Below, piece after piece: positions 1 to 7,806 of a DNA stretch of 14,517 nucleotides. How positions within the stretch are numbered: the stretch's first letter is position 1; each line of letters opens with the position of its first letter. The position numbers were made by a program, and so were the translations under genes. Origin of the DNA: a bacterium (GTDB lineage: Bacteria > Ratteibacteria > UBA8468 > B48-G9 > JAFGKM01); assembly GCA_023230585.1 (NCBI GenBank), contig JALNXB010000049.1, positions 1-14,517 of the forward strand, read 5' to 3'. The notes beneath the pieces were generated by a model that saw only the letters and a list, made by a program, of their open reading frames with translations, was not told the DNA's origin and ran no database searches.

Positions 1-1
1 A

Positions 2-658
2 GCTTTAAGACCTCTCCTTGAATTGGCTTTTCCTGGCTCTGTTTCGATTTTCTGGCAAGGTGTTGGTGCTGATGCCCGTCCACGTCAGGTAGCTAATGGT
101 ATGCACTGGCGTGCGATGACTCATAGCGAACTTCCTAAAATAGGGGAGTGCTTATTTGCTGAGGTTATGAAAGTTCTTATCAACCAAATGGTACCTATCA
201 AGAACCTCGATTTTGGCTCTGCAATAGAGGTTGTTAAACTTCCGATTGCAGATCTTAATGTAACAAAAGAAGACCTTCAAAAACAGTTAGATGAAGCAAA
301 ATATGAAATAACCAAAAACTGTATACGTAAAATGATTGCAATGGAAAAACTTCCTGAATATTTCCCAATGCCTATCCAGATGATTAGGTTTAATGAACAG
401 TTTTCTTTAGTGGGGATAGCTGCTGAGGTTCTTTGCGGGCTTGGAGAAAAGGTTGGAGAAAAGATTTCAACAGAATATAAAATGGTTCTTGGGTATACCA
501 ATGGAGCACATATGTATCTGCCCTGTAAAGAAGAACTCAAGAGAGGTGGGTATGAAACTATGTCTGTGTATGACCTTCTGCCTTCTCCTCTTGCTCCAGA
601 GATGGAAAGTGTTCTGACTGGTAAAACAGCAGAATTTGATGAAAAACTTAAGAAGTAA
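2..658 (+). CDS. Neutral ceramidase-like protein, C-terminal part (5' end outside window)
   Basis: The reading frame is open to the left edge, so only the last 218 residues are visible; the TTG at base 23 is internal, not a start. The fragment resembles the C-terminal part of the neutral/alkaline non-lysosomal ceramidase superfamily, metal-dependent hydrolases of amide bonds in ceramide-like lipids. Visible landmarks are FWQGVGADARPR (window residues 17-28), aligning with the family's loop that normally reads GDxSPN, a segment around Glu141 (GIAAEVLCGLG) aligning with the zinc-ligand glutamate region, and GYTNGAHMYLP (164-174) followed by GGYE, a typical family signature. The canonical nucleophile serine of the loop is replaced by arginine here, so ceramide hydrolysis is doubtful. 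A ceramidase-like paralogue follows 50 bases downstream on the same strand, suggesting one transcript. Superfamily membership is fairly secure; the substrate is unknown. Confidence 0.85.
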   Translation, partial: ALRPLLELAFPGSVSIFWQGVGADARPRQVANGMHWRAMTHSELPKIGECLFAEVMKVLINQMVPIKNLDFGSAIEVVKLPIADLNVTKEDLQKQLDEAKYEITKNCIRKMIAMEKLPEYFPMPIQMIRFNEQFSLVGIAAEVLCGLGEKVGEKISTEYKMVLGYTNGAHMYLPCKEELKRGGYETMSVYDLLPSPLAPEMESVLTGKTAEFDEKLKK

Positions 659-693
659 AATCTTTACGAAGAACGAAGATCTGACCTTTGTTT

Positions 694-701
694 AAAGGAG
701 G
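694..701 (+). promoter_or_regulatory. Strong RBS fixing the start at 709
   Basis: AAAGGAGG lies 7 bases before the ATG at 709. A TTG at 688 would extend the frame, but it lies upstream of this Shine-Dalgarno sequence and adds residues encoded by the RBS itself, so 709 is chosen. Confidence 0.85.
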
Positions 702-708
702 AAAGAAT

Positions 709-2109
709 ATGGGGAAAATTCTTATTGGTTGGGGTGAAAAAGATATAACTCCCAATGAAAAAGTAAACCTTTTTGGACATTTTGCAGAGAGGGTGACTGA
801 TAAAGTAAGGGACCCTATAACAGCAACTGCTCTTTTTATTGGAGACGGAAAAGATTATGCTATTATGGTATCTTGTGACGTGTGTATAATTGCTCAGGAT
901 GTGATTGATATGTGTAGAAAAGAGTTGAAGAAAGAAGTCCCAGAAATAGATACCAAAAAAGTCATCTTTAACGCAACCCATACACACGATGCGCCAGGGG
1001 TTGCTTCTTGGATATATCCACCTGTTCCCAAAGGTGTTATGTCTCCAGAGGAATATTCTGTGTTTTTTAAGGACCGAGTTGTAGAAGCCATAAAAGAGGC
1101 TTGGGTAGATAAAAAATCTGGAGGTGTTAGTTGGGCTTACGGGCAGGCAGTTGTTGGTCATAGCAGGCGAACCTGCTATTTTGAAAAAAGTGTTTCTAAA
1201 AAGAGTGCTCCGGGGGTGTTGACAGAAGGTTATAGCGTAATGTACGGAAAGACCGATAACCCTAACTTTAGCCATTTTGAAGGATATGTTGACCACGGAG
1301 TAGATATTCTGTTTACCTTTGATAGTAAAAAGAAGTTAACAGGGGTTATTGTTAATATTGCCTGTACTTCTCAAGAAACTGAAGGGTTGATGGAGATTTC
1401 TGCTGATTTCTGGCACGAAACAAGAAACGAACTTAGAAAAAAATTTGGTAAAAACTTAAAAGTGTTGCCTCAATGTGCTGCTGCCGGTGACCTATCGCCT
1501 CACTTGCTTATAGAAAAGAAGGCTAACGACAGGATGTTAAAACTTAAAGGTATTGATATGAGGCAAGAGATAGCAAATAGGTTATCTTATGCAGTTGAAG
1601 AGGTCTACCCTTATGCAAGGAAAGATATAAAGAAAGACCTCCCCTTTAAGCATAAGATGAAAAAAGTTAAACTTCAAAGAAGACAATTTAAGAAAGAAGA
1701 GATTAAAATATTAAAAGAAGATTACAAATCTCTTCTGGCAAAAAAATCTAAATCTCATAACGAGAAATATGTGAATTATATATATCTAAAAAGGTGTGAA
1801 GAGGCTTTGAACCGCTATGAACTACAAAAGACCGAACCTGAATATTCAACTGAGGTTCATACTGTAAGGATTGGAGATATTGTTATTGCAACCAACCAGT
1901 TTGAACTTTATTTGGATTTTGGGTTACGTATTAAAGCACGTAGCCCTTTTGTGCAGACATTTATTGTTCAGTTAAGTGGTGCTGGAACTTATGTGCCTAC
2001 TGAGAAAGGTTTGCTTGGAAAAGGGTATAGCGCTTCTGTTTATGATAGTATTGTTGGTCCAGAAGGTGGGCAACAACTTGTAGAAGAGACCCTTAAATTG
2101 ATGAAGTAG
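709..2109 (+). CDS. Neutral ceramidase-like metal-dependent hydrolase
   Basis: A 466-residue protein starting at ATG 709 and ending in TAG. The start GWGEKDITP is typical of the neutral ceramidase superfamily N-terminus. ATHTHDAPG (89-97) carries the expected zinc-ligand histidines, and LPQCAAAGDLSPH (253-265) matches the nucleophile loop, with Ser263 at the catalytic position. The usual second histidine motif (family: AxHPTS-like) reads ACTSQETEG (218-226), and ISADFWHETR (230-239) follows. From memory, this CxSQ/ADxWHE combination marks a distinct environmental subfamily rather than true ceramidases. Residues 310-375 form a highly charged Lys/Glu-rich insertion, possibly helical. No signal peptide is visible, so a cytoplasmic location is likely. 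It is the second of four co-directional genes. Probable role: hydrolysis of an amide or ester bond in an acylated substrate; the substrate is not predictable. Confidence 0.85.
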   Translation: MGKILIGWGEKDITPNEKVNLFGHFAERVTDKVRDPITATALFIGDGKDYAIMVSCDVCIIAQDVIDMCRKELKKEVPEIDTKKVIFNATHTHDAPGVASWIYPPVPKGVMSPEEYSVFFKDRVVEAIKEAWVDKKSGGVSWAYGQAVVGHSRRTCYFEKSVSKKSAPGVLTEGYSVMYGKTDNPNFSHFEGYVDHGVDILFTFDSKKKLTGVIVNIACTSQETEGLMEISADFWHETRNELRKKFGKNLKVLPQCAAAGDLSPHLLIEKKANDRMLKLKGIDMRQEIANRLSYAVEEVYPYARKDIKKDLPFKHKMKKVKLQRRQFKKEEIKILKEDYKSLLAKKSKSHNEKYVNYIYLKRCEEALNRYELQKTEPEYSTEVHTVRIGDIVIATNQFELYLDFGLRIKARSPFVQTFIVQLSGAGTYVPTEKGLLGKGYSASVYDSIVGPEGGQQLVEETLKLMK

Positions 2110-2152
2110 TTTGTACTGGTTTTCTTGATTGAATCTTCAAGGAGATAAATTT

Positions 2153-4087
2153 ATGAAAAGGTTATTTTTATTGTTTGTTTTATCTATTCTTTTGACCTCA
2201 TCTTTTCTTTCTTCGGCTGTGTTTGATGGGAAGACAAGTGGGGTTGAAATTCCTGTTGATATATCAGAAAAACTTGAAGGTGCATCAGGTGTAACTTTTT
2301 CATTATGGTTTAAAAGAAATCCAAAAGGGTTGAATAAACGTAGCGAAATGTTAAGCCTAAGCATTGTTGCAACCTATACCAAGGTAGGGATAGGTTTTTT
2401 ATCTGATAACACCATACAATTTGGTGGAGCTACTGAACTGCTCGAGATTTTTAAGAACGTTAGAACTGTAAATAAGTGGACAGATACAAAATGGCACCAT
2501 TTGGTGGGCGTATTGGACTTAAATAAAAAAGAAGCTCATATCTATGTTGATGGAGTTTTGCAGGAAGTAACAGGAGATATAAAAAATATAAAATCTTCTG
2601 TATTTCCCAAAAGAGCAGGGGAGAGAAATACTATTGGTGTTGATGTAGGATTAAAGTACTATTTTCTCGGGGAGCTGAAAGGTGTTGCTATTTATAAGAG
2701 GGCTTTAACAGAATCAGAAATAAATCTTCTAAACGTTATTGGAGAAAATATTACAGAATCAGAAATAGAGTCTTCTATATTTTTATGGAGAGGCGATGTT
2801 GAACCTTCTCTCTCAACTGCGGTTAAAAAAGAAGAAGAGATAGAAAAAATATTAAAGACACCTATTCTTGATGAAGTAAAAATGATAGAATTTTCTGGTT
2901 CATCGCAAGAGTTAGGAAAGTTGTGGGGAGGAATAACAAAAGATATTATTCAAAGGTCGGTTGCTAATTATATCAAATCAGCAGAAAAAAACAAAATTTC
3001 ATTAGAACAACTTGAAAAAATTGCACAACCAAACAAAGATATTTTAAAAGAAATCGCTCCACACTGGATTGAAGAAAGAAGAGCAAGGGCAGAAGCCGCT
3101 GGAGTGTCTCCAGATATATATTTGCATTTTACCCTAAATTCTGGATTTATAGGTGCTCAACCGAGAGGTGCAAAATGGAATTTAGATTTAATTGAACACG
3201 AATGTACCTCTTATGCTGTGTCTGGGGAAAGTGCAGAAAATAATGGGACTTTTTACCATAAAACACGAGATAATACTCCGAGTATTCAGAGGGGGTATAT
3301 TATGATAAAAAATACTCCCGGTGTGTACAAATATATTCAAGCAGGTAGTATAGCAGTTAATGAAAAAGGGCTTGCTCTCTCGAGTGATTTTGGCGGACCC
3401 AGACCAAAAACTCCAAAATATAGAGTAAGGGCTAATCTTCTGAATTATATTCTTGAAAAAGCTGAAAATTGTGAGGAAGCGCTTGCAATTCTGCAGAACT
3501 TTGTTGAGAAAGGGTGGCTTACAGGTGGTAGGATAGGGCAGAGGTGGACACTTGTTGACCGTTTTGGTAACATACTTGATGTTACAAATAGTTCAGATAA
3601 AGGTTCTGTTGAGTTCCAATTTATTAAAGGAAAACCTCATATCACAAGACCTTCAGCACAAAGGTTGTTAGAAACTAAAACTCCTATATCGTTTCTCACG
3701 TTCCACGATGTTGGTAGAGATACCCTTGTAAAGGCAAGTATCTCTGGTATGTCGGTTGATATACATCCAGAATACCCTGAGTACTTGACAATAGTTTGGA
3801 TATGTTTCCCTGCTCGTTCTGTTCCTTTTCCGCTTTTTATGGGTGGTAAGAAAACTCCTTTAGCACTTTTTGATGGGACGGTTAACGATGTGGGTATAAA
3901 CACTAATTTACCTCCTGATAAGTTGAGAAAACTTGAGAAAGTCTTGTATGAGGAAGGAAAAAAATTCCAAAACCAACTTTATAAGATGATAAAGGAAGGT
4001 AAAGAGAAAGAGGTTTCTGATGTTATAGATGAATGGGTAAAAAATTACACAAAACGTCATCTTAAAACTCTCGGAGCAATGAAATAA
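2153..4087 (+). CDS. Secreted LamG domain / C45-type Ntn hydrolase (acyl-CoA:6-APA acyltransferase-like) fusion
   Basis: A 644-residue protein starting at ATG 2153, with AAGGAG at 2139-2144; an upstream TTG (2129) lacks an RBS. Residues 1-22 form a signal peptide (MKR, a hydrophobic core, then LSSA), so the protein is exported. Residues 24-195 form a LamG/concanavalin-like lectin fold: FDGKTSGVEIP, VTFSLWFKR, WHHLVGVLD, AHIYVDG, LGELKGVAIYKRALTESEI. Residues about 245-580 resemble C45/isopenicillin N acyltransferase-like Ntn hydrolases: GSSQELGKLWGG, then HECTSYAVSGES with the candidate nucleophile Cys351, YHKTRDN (369-374) supplying the usual Arg/Asp pair, and TLVDRFGNILDV. Family knowledge predicts self-cleavage just before Cys351, which would separate the LamG half from the catalytic half. 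Such enzymes cleave or transfer acyl-amide bonds. Its neighbours, ceramidase-like genes and an amidohydrolase, support an amide-hydrolysis role. Domain calls are firm; the substrate is unknown. Confidence 0.85.
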   Translation: MKRLFLLFVLSILLTSSFLSSAVFDGKTSGVEIPVDISEKLEGASGVTFSLWFKRNPKGLNKRSEMLSLSIVATYTKVGIGFLSDNTIQFGGATELLEIFKNVRTVNKWTDTKWHHLVGVLDLNKKEAHIYVDGVLQEVTGDIKNIKSSVFPKRAGERNTIGVDVGLKYYFLGELKGVAIYKRALTESEINLLNVIGENITESEIESSIFLWRGDVEPSLSTAVKKEEEIEKILKTPILDEVKMIEFSGSSQELGKLWGGITKDIIQRSVANYIKSAEKNKISLEQLEKIAQPNKDILKEIAPHWIEERRARAEAAGVSPDIYLHFTLNSGFIGAQPRGAKWNLDLIEHECTSYAVSGESAENNGTFYHKTRDNTPSIQRGYIMIKNTPGVYKYIQAGSIAVNEKGLALSSDFGGPRPKTPKYRVRANLLNYILEKAENCEEALAILQNFVEKGWLTGGRIGQRWTLVDRFGNILDVTNSSDKGSVEFQFIKGKPHITRPSAQRLLETKTPISFLTFHDVGRDTLVKASISGMSVDIHPEYPEYLTIVWICFPARSVPFPLFMGGKKTPLALFDGTVNDVGINTNLPPDKLRKLEKVLYEEGKKFQNQLYKMIKEGKEKEVSDVIDEWVKNYTKRHLKTLGAMK

Positions 4088-4098
4088 GAGGGGGGAAA

Positions 4099-5667
4099 AT
4101 GAAAAAACTTTTTGAAGTTAAAGTTATTGATAAGAAAATATATGAGGAGAAGATAAAAGGTTTTCTACCAAAAAACATTGTTGATATACATACACACATT
4201 TGGCAAAAGAAAAGAACCAATAAGACAGATAAAAAATTGGTTAAATGGCCTTCAAGAGTGGCACCTAAAAACCCTGTTGAAGACCTTATTGAAACCTATA
4301 AATTGATGTTCCCTGATAAAAATGTTACTCCAATGATTTTTAGTAGTGGTTCAAAATCGAGTAATCTGGACACCCTAAATAGTTATGTTTCAAAGTCTGC
4401 AAAAAAATATGATTTTCCTTCGCTCTTATATACAAGGCCAGAATGGAGCGGTGAAGAGTTTGCTGAAAAATTGAAATCAGGCGGTTTTCTTGGAGCAAAA
4501 CCATATCTAAATTTTTCGCCTGACTATATACCTAAAAACGAGATACGTATTTTTGATTTTATACCTCATCACCAACTTTCAGTCCTTAACCGTCTCTGCC
4601 AAATACTTGTACTTCATATCCCGAGGGATGCCAGATTAAAGGACCCTGTTAATCTATCTCAATTGCTTGAACTTGAAGAAAAGTACCCAAATATAAAACT
4701 TGTGGTAGCGCATGTTGGGCGGGCATACTGTGAAACTGATGTTGGAGACGCTTTTAAAATATTAGGTAAAACAGAGAATATGTGTTTTGATATTTCTGCT
4801 AACACCAACGCTACTGTCTTTAGACAGTTGATTGAAACAGTTGGACCTGATAGAATCCTTTTTGGTAGCGACCTTCCAATTTTACGTATGAGGATGCGAC
4901 GTATTTGTGAAGATGGTATATATGTTAACCTTGTTCCTAAAGGGCTATATGGCGATGTTTCTAATGATAAAAATATGAGAGAAGTCGATGATATTGAAGC
5001 AAAAAAACTCACCTTTTTTCTATACGAAGAGATACTTGCTTTTATGGACGCTTCAAAAAAGACAGGACTGAAAAAGAAAGATATAGAGAAGGTTTTTTAT
5101 ACTAATGCAATAAATATAATTGAAAAAGCAAAGCAAGGACCAGCACAGCAGTTACATATGGTTTTTCCTGAAAAGAATTTCAAGAAAGCAGTTGTTCCTC
5201 CTCTACCTTCGGGGTATACTTTTCGTACTTACCAGCCAGGCGATGATAAAGGGTATGCTGAGGTAATGCAGAGCGCAGATTTTGAAAACTGGAACTATGT
5301 TTCAAGTGTTTTAAAAACCGCTCTACCAGAAGGGGTCTTTTTTATTGTCCATAAAAAGACAAATAAAATAGTCGCAACTGCTTGTGCTCAAAATTATCCT
5401 ACAGATATTCACCCACAGGGTGGCGTTCTTGGATGGGTTGCTGTGAACCCAGAACATAGAGGTAAAAATTTTGGATATATTATTTCTATGAAAGCTGTTG
5501 AACGCCTTATCCAAGCAGGATATAAACATATATTTTTGCAGACTGACGACTGGCGACTTCCTGCAATTAAGATATATTTAAGGATGGGGTTTGAGCCGAT
5601 GTACTACAAACAAGATATGAAACCGAGATGGGCTACAGTAAAAAAACAGTTGACAGTTAAAAAGTAA
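4099..5667 (+). CDS. Amidohydrolase (TIM barrel) fused to GNAT acetyltransferase
   Basis: A 522-residue protein starting at ATG 4099, 11 bases after the preceding stop and behind a GAGGGGGG purine tract. Residues 24-345 match the amidohydrolase-2/TIM-barrel metal hydrolases: VDIHTHIW (28-35) gives the metal-binding HxH, LHIPRD supplies His173, VVAHVGRAYCETD supplies His205, and DRILFGSDLPIL (251-262) supplies the catalytic Asp258. After a linker, residues 372-505 form a GNAT domain: YTFRTYQPGDD, LGWVAVNPEHRGKNFGYIISMKAVERL with the acetyl-CoA pyrophosphate loop at HRGKNFG (453-459), and LPAIKIYLRMGFEP. Known members of the two families hydrolyse C-N, C-O or C-C bonds and acetylate amines, respectively. 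A single chain could deprotect or rearrange a substrate and then acetylate the amine formed; this is inference. Last gene of its operon; it faces the convergent oxidoreductase gene across 35 bases. Confidence 0.88.
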   Translation: MKKLFEVKVIDKKIYEEKIKGFLPKNIVDIHTHIWQKKRTNKTDKKLVKWPSRVAPKNPVEDLIETYKLMFPDKNVTPMIFSSGSKSSNLDTLNSYVSKSAKKYDFPSLLYTRPEWSGEEFAEKLKSGGFLGAKPYLNFSPDYIPKNEIRIFDFIPHHQLSVLNRLCQILVLHIPRDARLKDPVNLSQLLELEEKYPNIKLVVAHVGRAYCETDVGDAFKILGKTENMCFDISANTNATVFRQLIETVGPDRILFGSDLPILRMRMRRICEDGIYVNLVPKGLYGDVSNDKNMREVDDIEAKKLTFFLYEEILAFMDASKKTGLKKKDIEKVFYTNAINIIEKAKQGPAQQLHMVFPEKNFKKAVVPPLPSGYTFRTYQPGDDKGYAEVMQSADFENWNYVSSVLKTALPEGVFFIVHKKTNKIVATACAQNYPTDIHPQGGVLGWVAVNPEHRGKNFGYIISMKAVERLIQAGYKHIFLQTDDWRLPAIKIYLRMGFEPMYYKQDMKPRWATVKKQLTVKK

Positions 5668-5702
5668 CCCTATCTATTTTTTATAAAGGTAGAATAAAGA
5701 TT

Positions 5703-6812
5703 TTACCATTCTCTTGAATCTGGTACCGGTAACCATTTTCCACCTTTTAATATTGATTGTTGGCTTACCAAACCTGGTAAAGTCATATCCATTGCTTCGT
5801 GTATGCCTATTGGACAAGGTCTTCTCCCATTGATTGCGTCCATAAAATCGAGCATTTCAAGAAAGTCTCCCCCGCCGTGCCCTGCTTTTTTAGCTATTTC
5901 TAAATGTTTTTTCCAGTTTGCAGGAAGAAATTCATCTTCAAGTTCAGAAAGGTCTTTCCATATATTCATATTTGAAGAAATGTTTCGGAGCCAAATTCTG
6001 TTTCTTTCGCCTTCTGCACGCGCAGATTCGTAACACCCGTCTGTTCCCTGTAACGAGTAATTATTCATTGCGTGCGGTCTGTCTGAAAGCATATCAACTC
6101 TTATTTTTACAAGCCCACCTTTTGACATTTTACAGAGCATAAGACAGGTGTCCTCGTTTTCATAATAATCTCCGCGAGGGTCTTTGTAGTGGTGCCCACT
6201 ACCAACACAAGAAACAGACGCAACTCTGTCACCGTGCATCCATTGTAGGATTGGACCTAAACTGTGTGTACCATAAGTAATCCCGTTAATACCTGTCTGC
6301 CATTTTCTTCTCCACTTTGTAATTTCGTTTAAACCTTTCAACTCGTGGATATATTCTCCTTCAGCAAAATATATTTCCCCGAATAAACCTTTCCTTGCTA
6401 TCTCTTTAACTATGGCGTTTGGCTTCATATAGGTAAAGTTTTCTGCCATCATATAAACCCCTTTAGATTCTTTTGCCACTTTAACAAGTTTTTTACATTC
6501 AGGAATAGATATACCAGCAGGAACTTCACTTAAAATATGAAGGTTCTTTTTTAAAGAATCTATTGCTTGAGGTACATGAAACGGCATCGGTGTAGCAACT
6601 ATAACAGCATTAATGTCTGCTTTTTTAAGCATCTCTTTATAGTCAGTATATTTTTCGGAAGCACCAAAAAACAATCTCTTCTCCTCAAGTCTCTCTTCGT
6701 TAGTATCACATACAGCCTCAACTTTTAATCCTTTAAGAATATCTATTGCGTATTTAAAAGAACTACCCCTTTTTACAGCCCCAATAATTCCTATTTTAAT
6801 TTCTTTTGCCAT
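5703..6812 (-). CDS. Gfo/Idh/MocA family protein, GH109-like
   Basis: A 369-residue protein. The start chosen is the ATG at 6812 (MAKEIKIGIIGA), 10 bases after the upstream aldolase stop; an ATG at 6872 would overlap the aldolase by 50 bases and add a non-conserved tail. An N-terminal Rossmann fold (KIGIIGAVKRG, 6-16; AVIVATPMPFHV, 69-80) binds NAD(P). Instead of the EKP signature of ordinary dehydrogenases it has SEVPAG (95-100), and it carries YGTHSLGPILQWM (180-192) and GHGGGD (311-316). From memory these resemble the GH109 N-acetylgalactosaminidase-like branch, which uses tightly bound NAD for glycosidic cleavage, but the Tat signal common in GH109 is absent. It could be a cytoplasmic glycosidase or a sugar dehydrogenase. 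It is second in a two-gene operon after the aldolase, pointing to sugar catabolism. Stop codon is TAA. Confidence 0.88.
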   Translation of the reverse strand: MAKEIKIGIIGAVKRGSSFKYAIDILKGLKVEAVCDTNEERLEEKRLFFGASEKYTDYKEMLKKADINAVIVATPMPFHVPQAIDSLKKNLHILSEVPAGISIPECKKLVKVAKESKGVYMMAENFTYMKPNAIVKEIARKGLFGEIYFAEGEYIHELKGLNEITKWRRKWQTGINGITYGTHSLGPILQWMHGDRVASVSCVGSGHHYKDPRGDYYENEDTCLMLCKMSKGGLVKIRVDMLSDRPHAMNNYSLQGTDGCYESARAEGERNRIWLRNISSNMNIWKDLSELEDEFLPANWKKHLEIAKKAGHGGGDFLEMLDFMDAINGRRPCPIGIHEAMDMTLPGLVSQQSILKGGKWLPVPDSREW

Positions 6813-6822
6813 AATAATTCTT

Positions 6823-7635
6823 CTAATCTTTAAGTTGATATTTAAGTATAACCTCTTCTGGTTTGCTACCATTTTTTACAACATCTATTAATGCAGATTG
6901 AAAACTTGCTGGGTCAACAACCTGTATGGCGTTTCTGCCAAAGACAACTCCTTTAGCACCATCTTTTATCTCGTTATAAGCAAGTTTAAGAGCATCAAGT
7001 TGTGTAGGAAGTTTTGCTGCACCTAAAGCAAATATAGGGATAGGACATCCCGCTACAACTTCTGTAAAAGATTCTGTATAAAAGGTTTTTATCATATCTG
7101 CGCCAAGTTCAGCTATAATTCTGCATCCAATCTTTATTTCTTGAAACATCTCTGCAGAAGATTTTGTGTCGCTATATGCTGGGAAGTATTCCCCAATGAC
7201 TGGTATCTCATATTTATGTGCTTCTGCTGTTAGTTTTCTAAATATTTCAACATTTTTTGCATCTCTTTTTTCGCTACCTGTGTTTAAAGTTAAAGATATA
7301 AGTGCTATCTCCCCACCCAAAGTAAGCATCTCTTCTGAAGAGAAAGCCTCCGCTGATGGTGATTCATTGTAGTTCCAATGGAAACAGTAAACAGTATTCC
7401 AATTTAGACGTGTGATTGCAAGAGGAGCACTCTTTTTTGCAAAGTAGTTGCCTGTATGTCTGAGCATACCAGGAGATATTAAAACTCCATCAACGTTTGG
7501 ATTGATTTTTGAGACAGTCTCTTTAATATTTACCATACCCGGTATAGGTCCATCAAATTCTCCGTGGTCGCAGGCAACAATAACAACGTTACCTGAAGAG
7601 AATAGTTTTCCCATTTTTATTTCTCTATTTCTCAT
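6823..7635 (-). CDS. Class I aldolase of the DhnA/LacD/LsrF type (DeoC-FbaB superfamily)
   Basis: A 270-residue protein. Start at ATG 7635 is supported by AAGGAG at 7641-7646, 5 bases away after the match; an internal Met8 has no RBS. The fold is a TIM barrel: VVIVACDHGEFDGP (17-30) is the usual N-terminal strand with Asp23/His24 near the active site, ELGADMIKTFYTESF (176-190) contains Lys183, which aligns with the Schiff-base lysine, and GVVFGRNAIQ (229-238) is the phosphate-binding loop. The family includes archaeal-type fructose-bisphosphate aldolase, LsrF and ADH-synthase-like enzymes, which make or break C-C bonds of phosphorylated ketoses. The length is normal. Co-transcription with a Gfo/Idh/MocA protein fits cleavage of an oxidised or deoxy sugar. 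The specific substrate cannot be assigned. Confidence 0.9.
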   Translation of the reverse strand: MRNREIKMGKLFSSGNVVIVACDHGEFDGPIPGMVNIKETVSKINPNVDGVLISPGMLRHTGNYFAKKSAPLAITRLNWNTVYCFHWNYNESPSAEAFSSEEMLTLGGEIALISLTLNTGSEKRDAKNVEIFRKLTAEAHKYEIPVIGEYFPAYSDTKSSAEMFQEIKIGCRIIAELGADMIKTFYTESFTEVVAGCPIPIFALGAAKLPTQLDALKLAYNEIKDGAKGVVFGRNAIQVVDPASFQSALIDVVKNGSKPEEVILKYQLKD

Positions 7636-7693
7636 TTTATCTCCTTATAAAATCAAAAAGCATAAAAGTGAACAAAAGTAATTGTTTTCTTTA

Positions 7694-7721
7694 ATAGTAA
7701 CATTTAATAAAATGTTTTCAA
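7694..7721 (-). promoter_or_regulatory. Putative promoter of the aldolase-oxidoreductase operon
   Basis: On the minus strand, TTGAAA (plus 7716-7721) and TACTAT (plus 7694-7699) are 16 bases apart, matching sigma70 -35 and -10 boxes at 5/6 and 4/6. The -10 box lies about 58 bases before the start at 7635. The AT-rich setting makes chance matches likely. Confidence 0.4.
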
Positions 7722-7729
7722 AAATAATT

Positions 7730-7757
7730 TTGAAGTTCAATCTTATAATGATAAAAT
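7730..7757 (+). promoter_or_regulatory. Putative promoter of the second oxidoreductase gene
   Basis: TTGAAG (7730-7735), a 16-base spacer and TAAAAT (7752-7757) resemble sigma70 boxes at 4/6 and 5/6, ending 49 bases before the ATG at 7807. A perfect TATAAT occurs at 7744-7749 but has no matching -35 box, so the exact promoter is uncertain. Confidence 0.4.
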
Positions 7758-7806
7758 AACGAGAAATTATTAATTTTATGCTTTAGTAACCAAAAGAGAG
7801 GATAAA

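Larger units (their letters stand above)
7657..7784. repeat. Perfect 11-bp inverted repeat flanking the divergent promoters
   Basis: AAAGCATAAAA at 7657-7667 and its exact reverse complement TTTTATGCTTT at 7774-7784 are separated by 106 bases. Read along each gene, both arms appear as TTTTATGCTTT, 21 bases before the ATG at 7635 on one side and 22 bases before the ATG at 7807 on the other. With the proposed promoters, both arms fall in the 5' leaders. This placement suggests paired operator half-sites or a shared leader element; no regulator gene is in the window. Confidence 0.45.

Noticed and set aside
664..1296. Minus-strand frame of 210 codons
   Set aside because: It lies antisense to the ceramidase-like gene, whose start, RBS and conserved motifs are clear. 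The composition of the antisense product is unlike a real protein.
5670..5692. Possible bidirectional terminator between the convergent genes (CTATCT / AGGTAG, 11-base loop)
   Set aside because: Only 6 bp with a wobble pair and no U-tract on either strand after the stem; it could be chance in AT-rich DNA.
6813..6872. Longer start for the minus-strand oxidoreductase at 6872
   Set aside because: It would overlap the upstream aldolase by 50 bases and add residues before the conserved Rossmann start; the ATG at 6812 fits the family.
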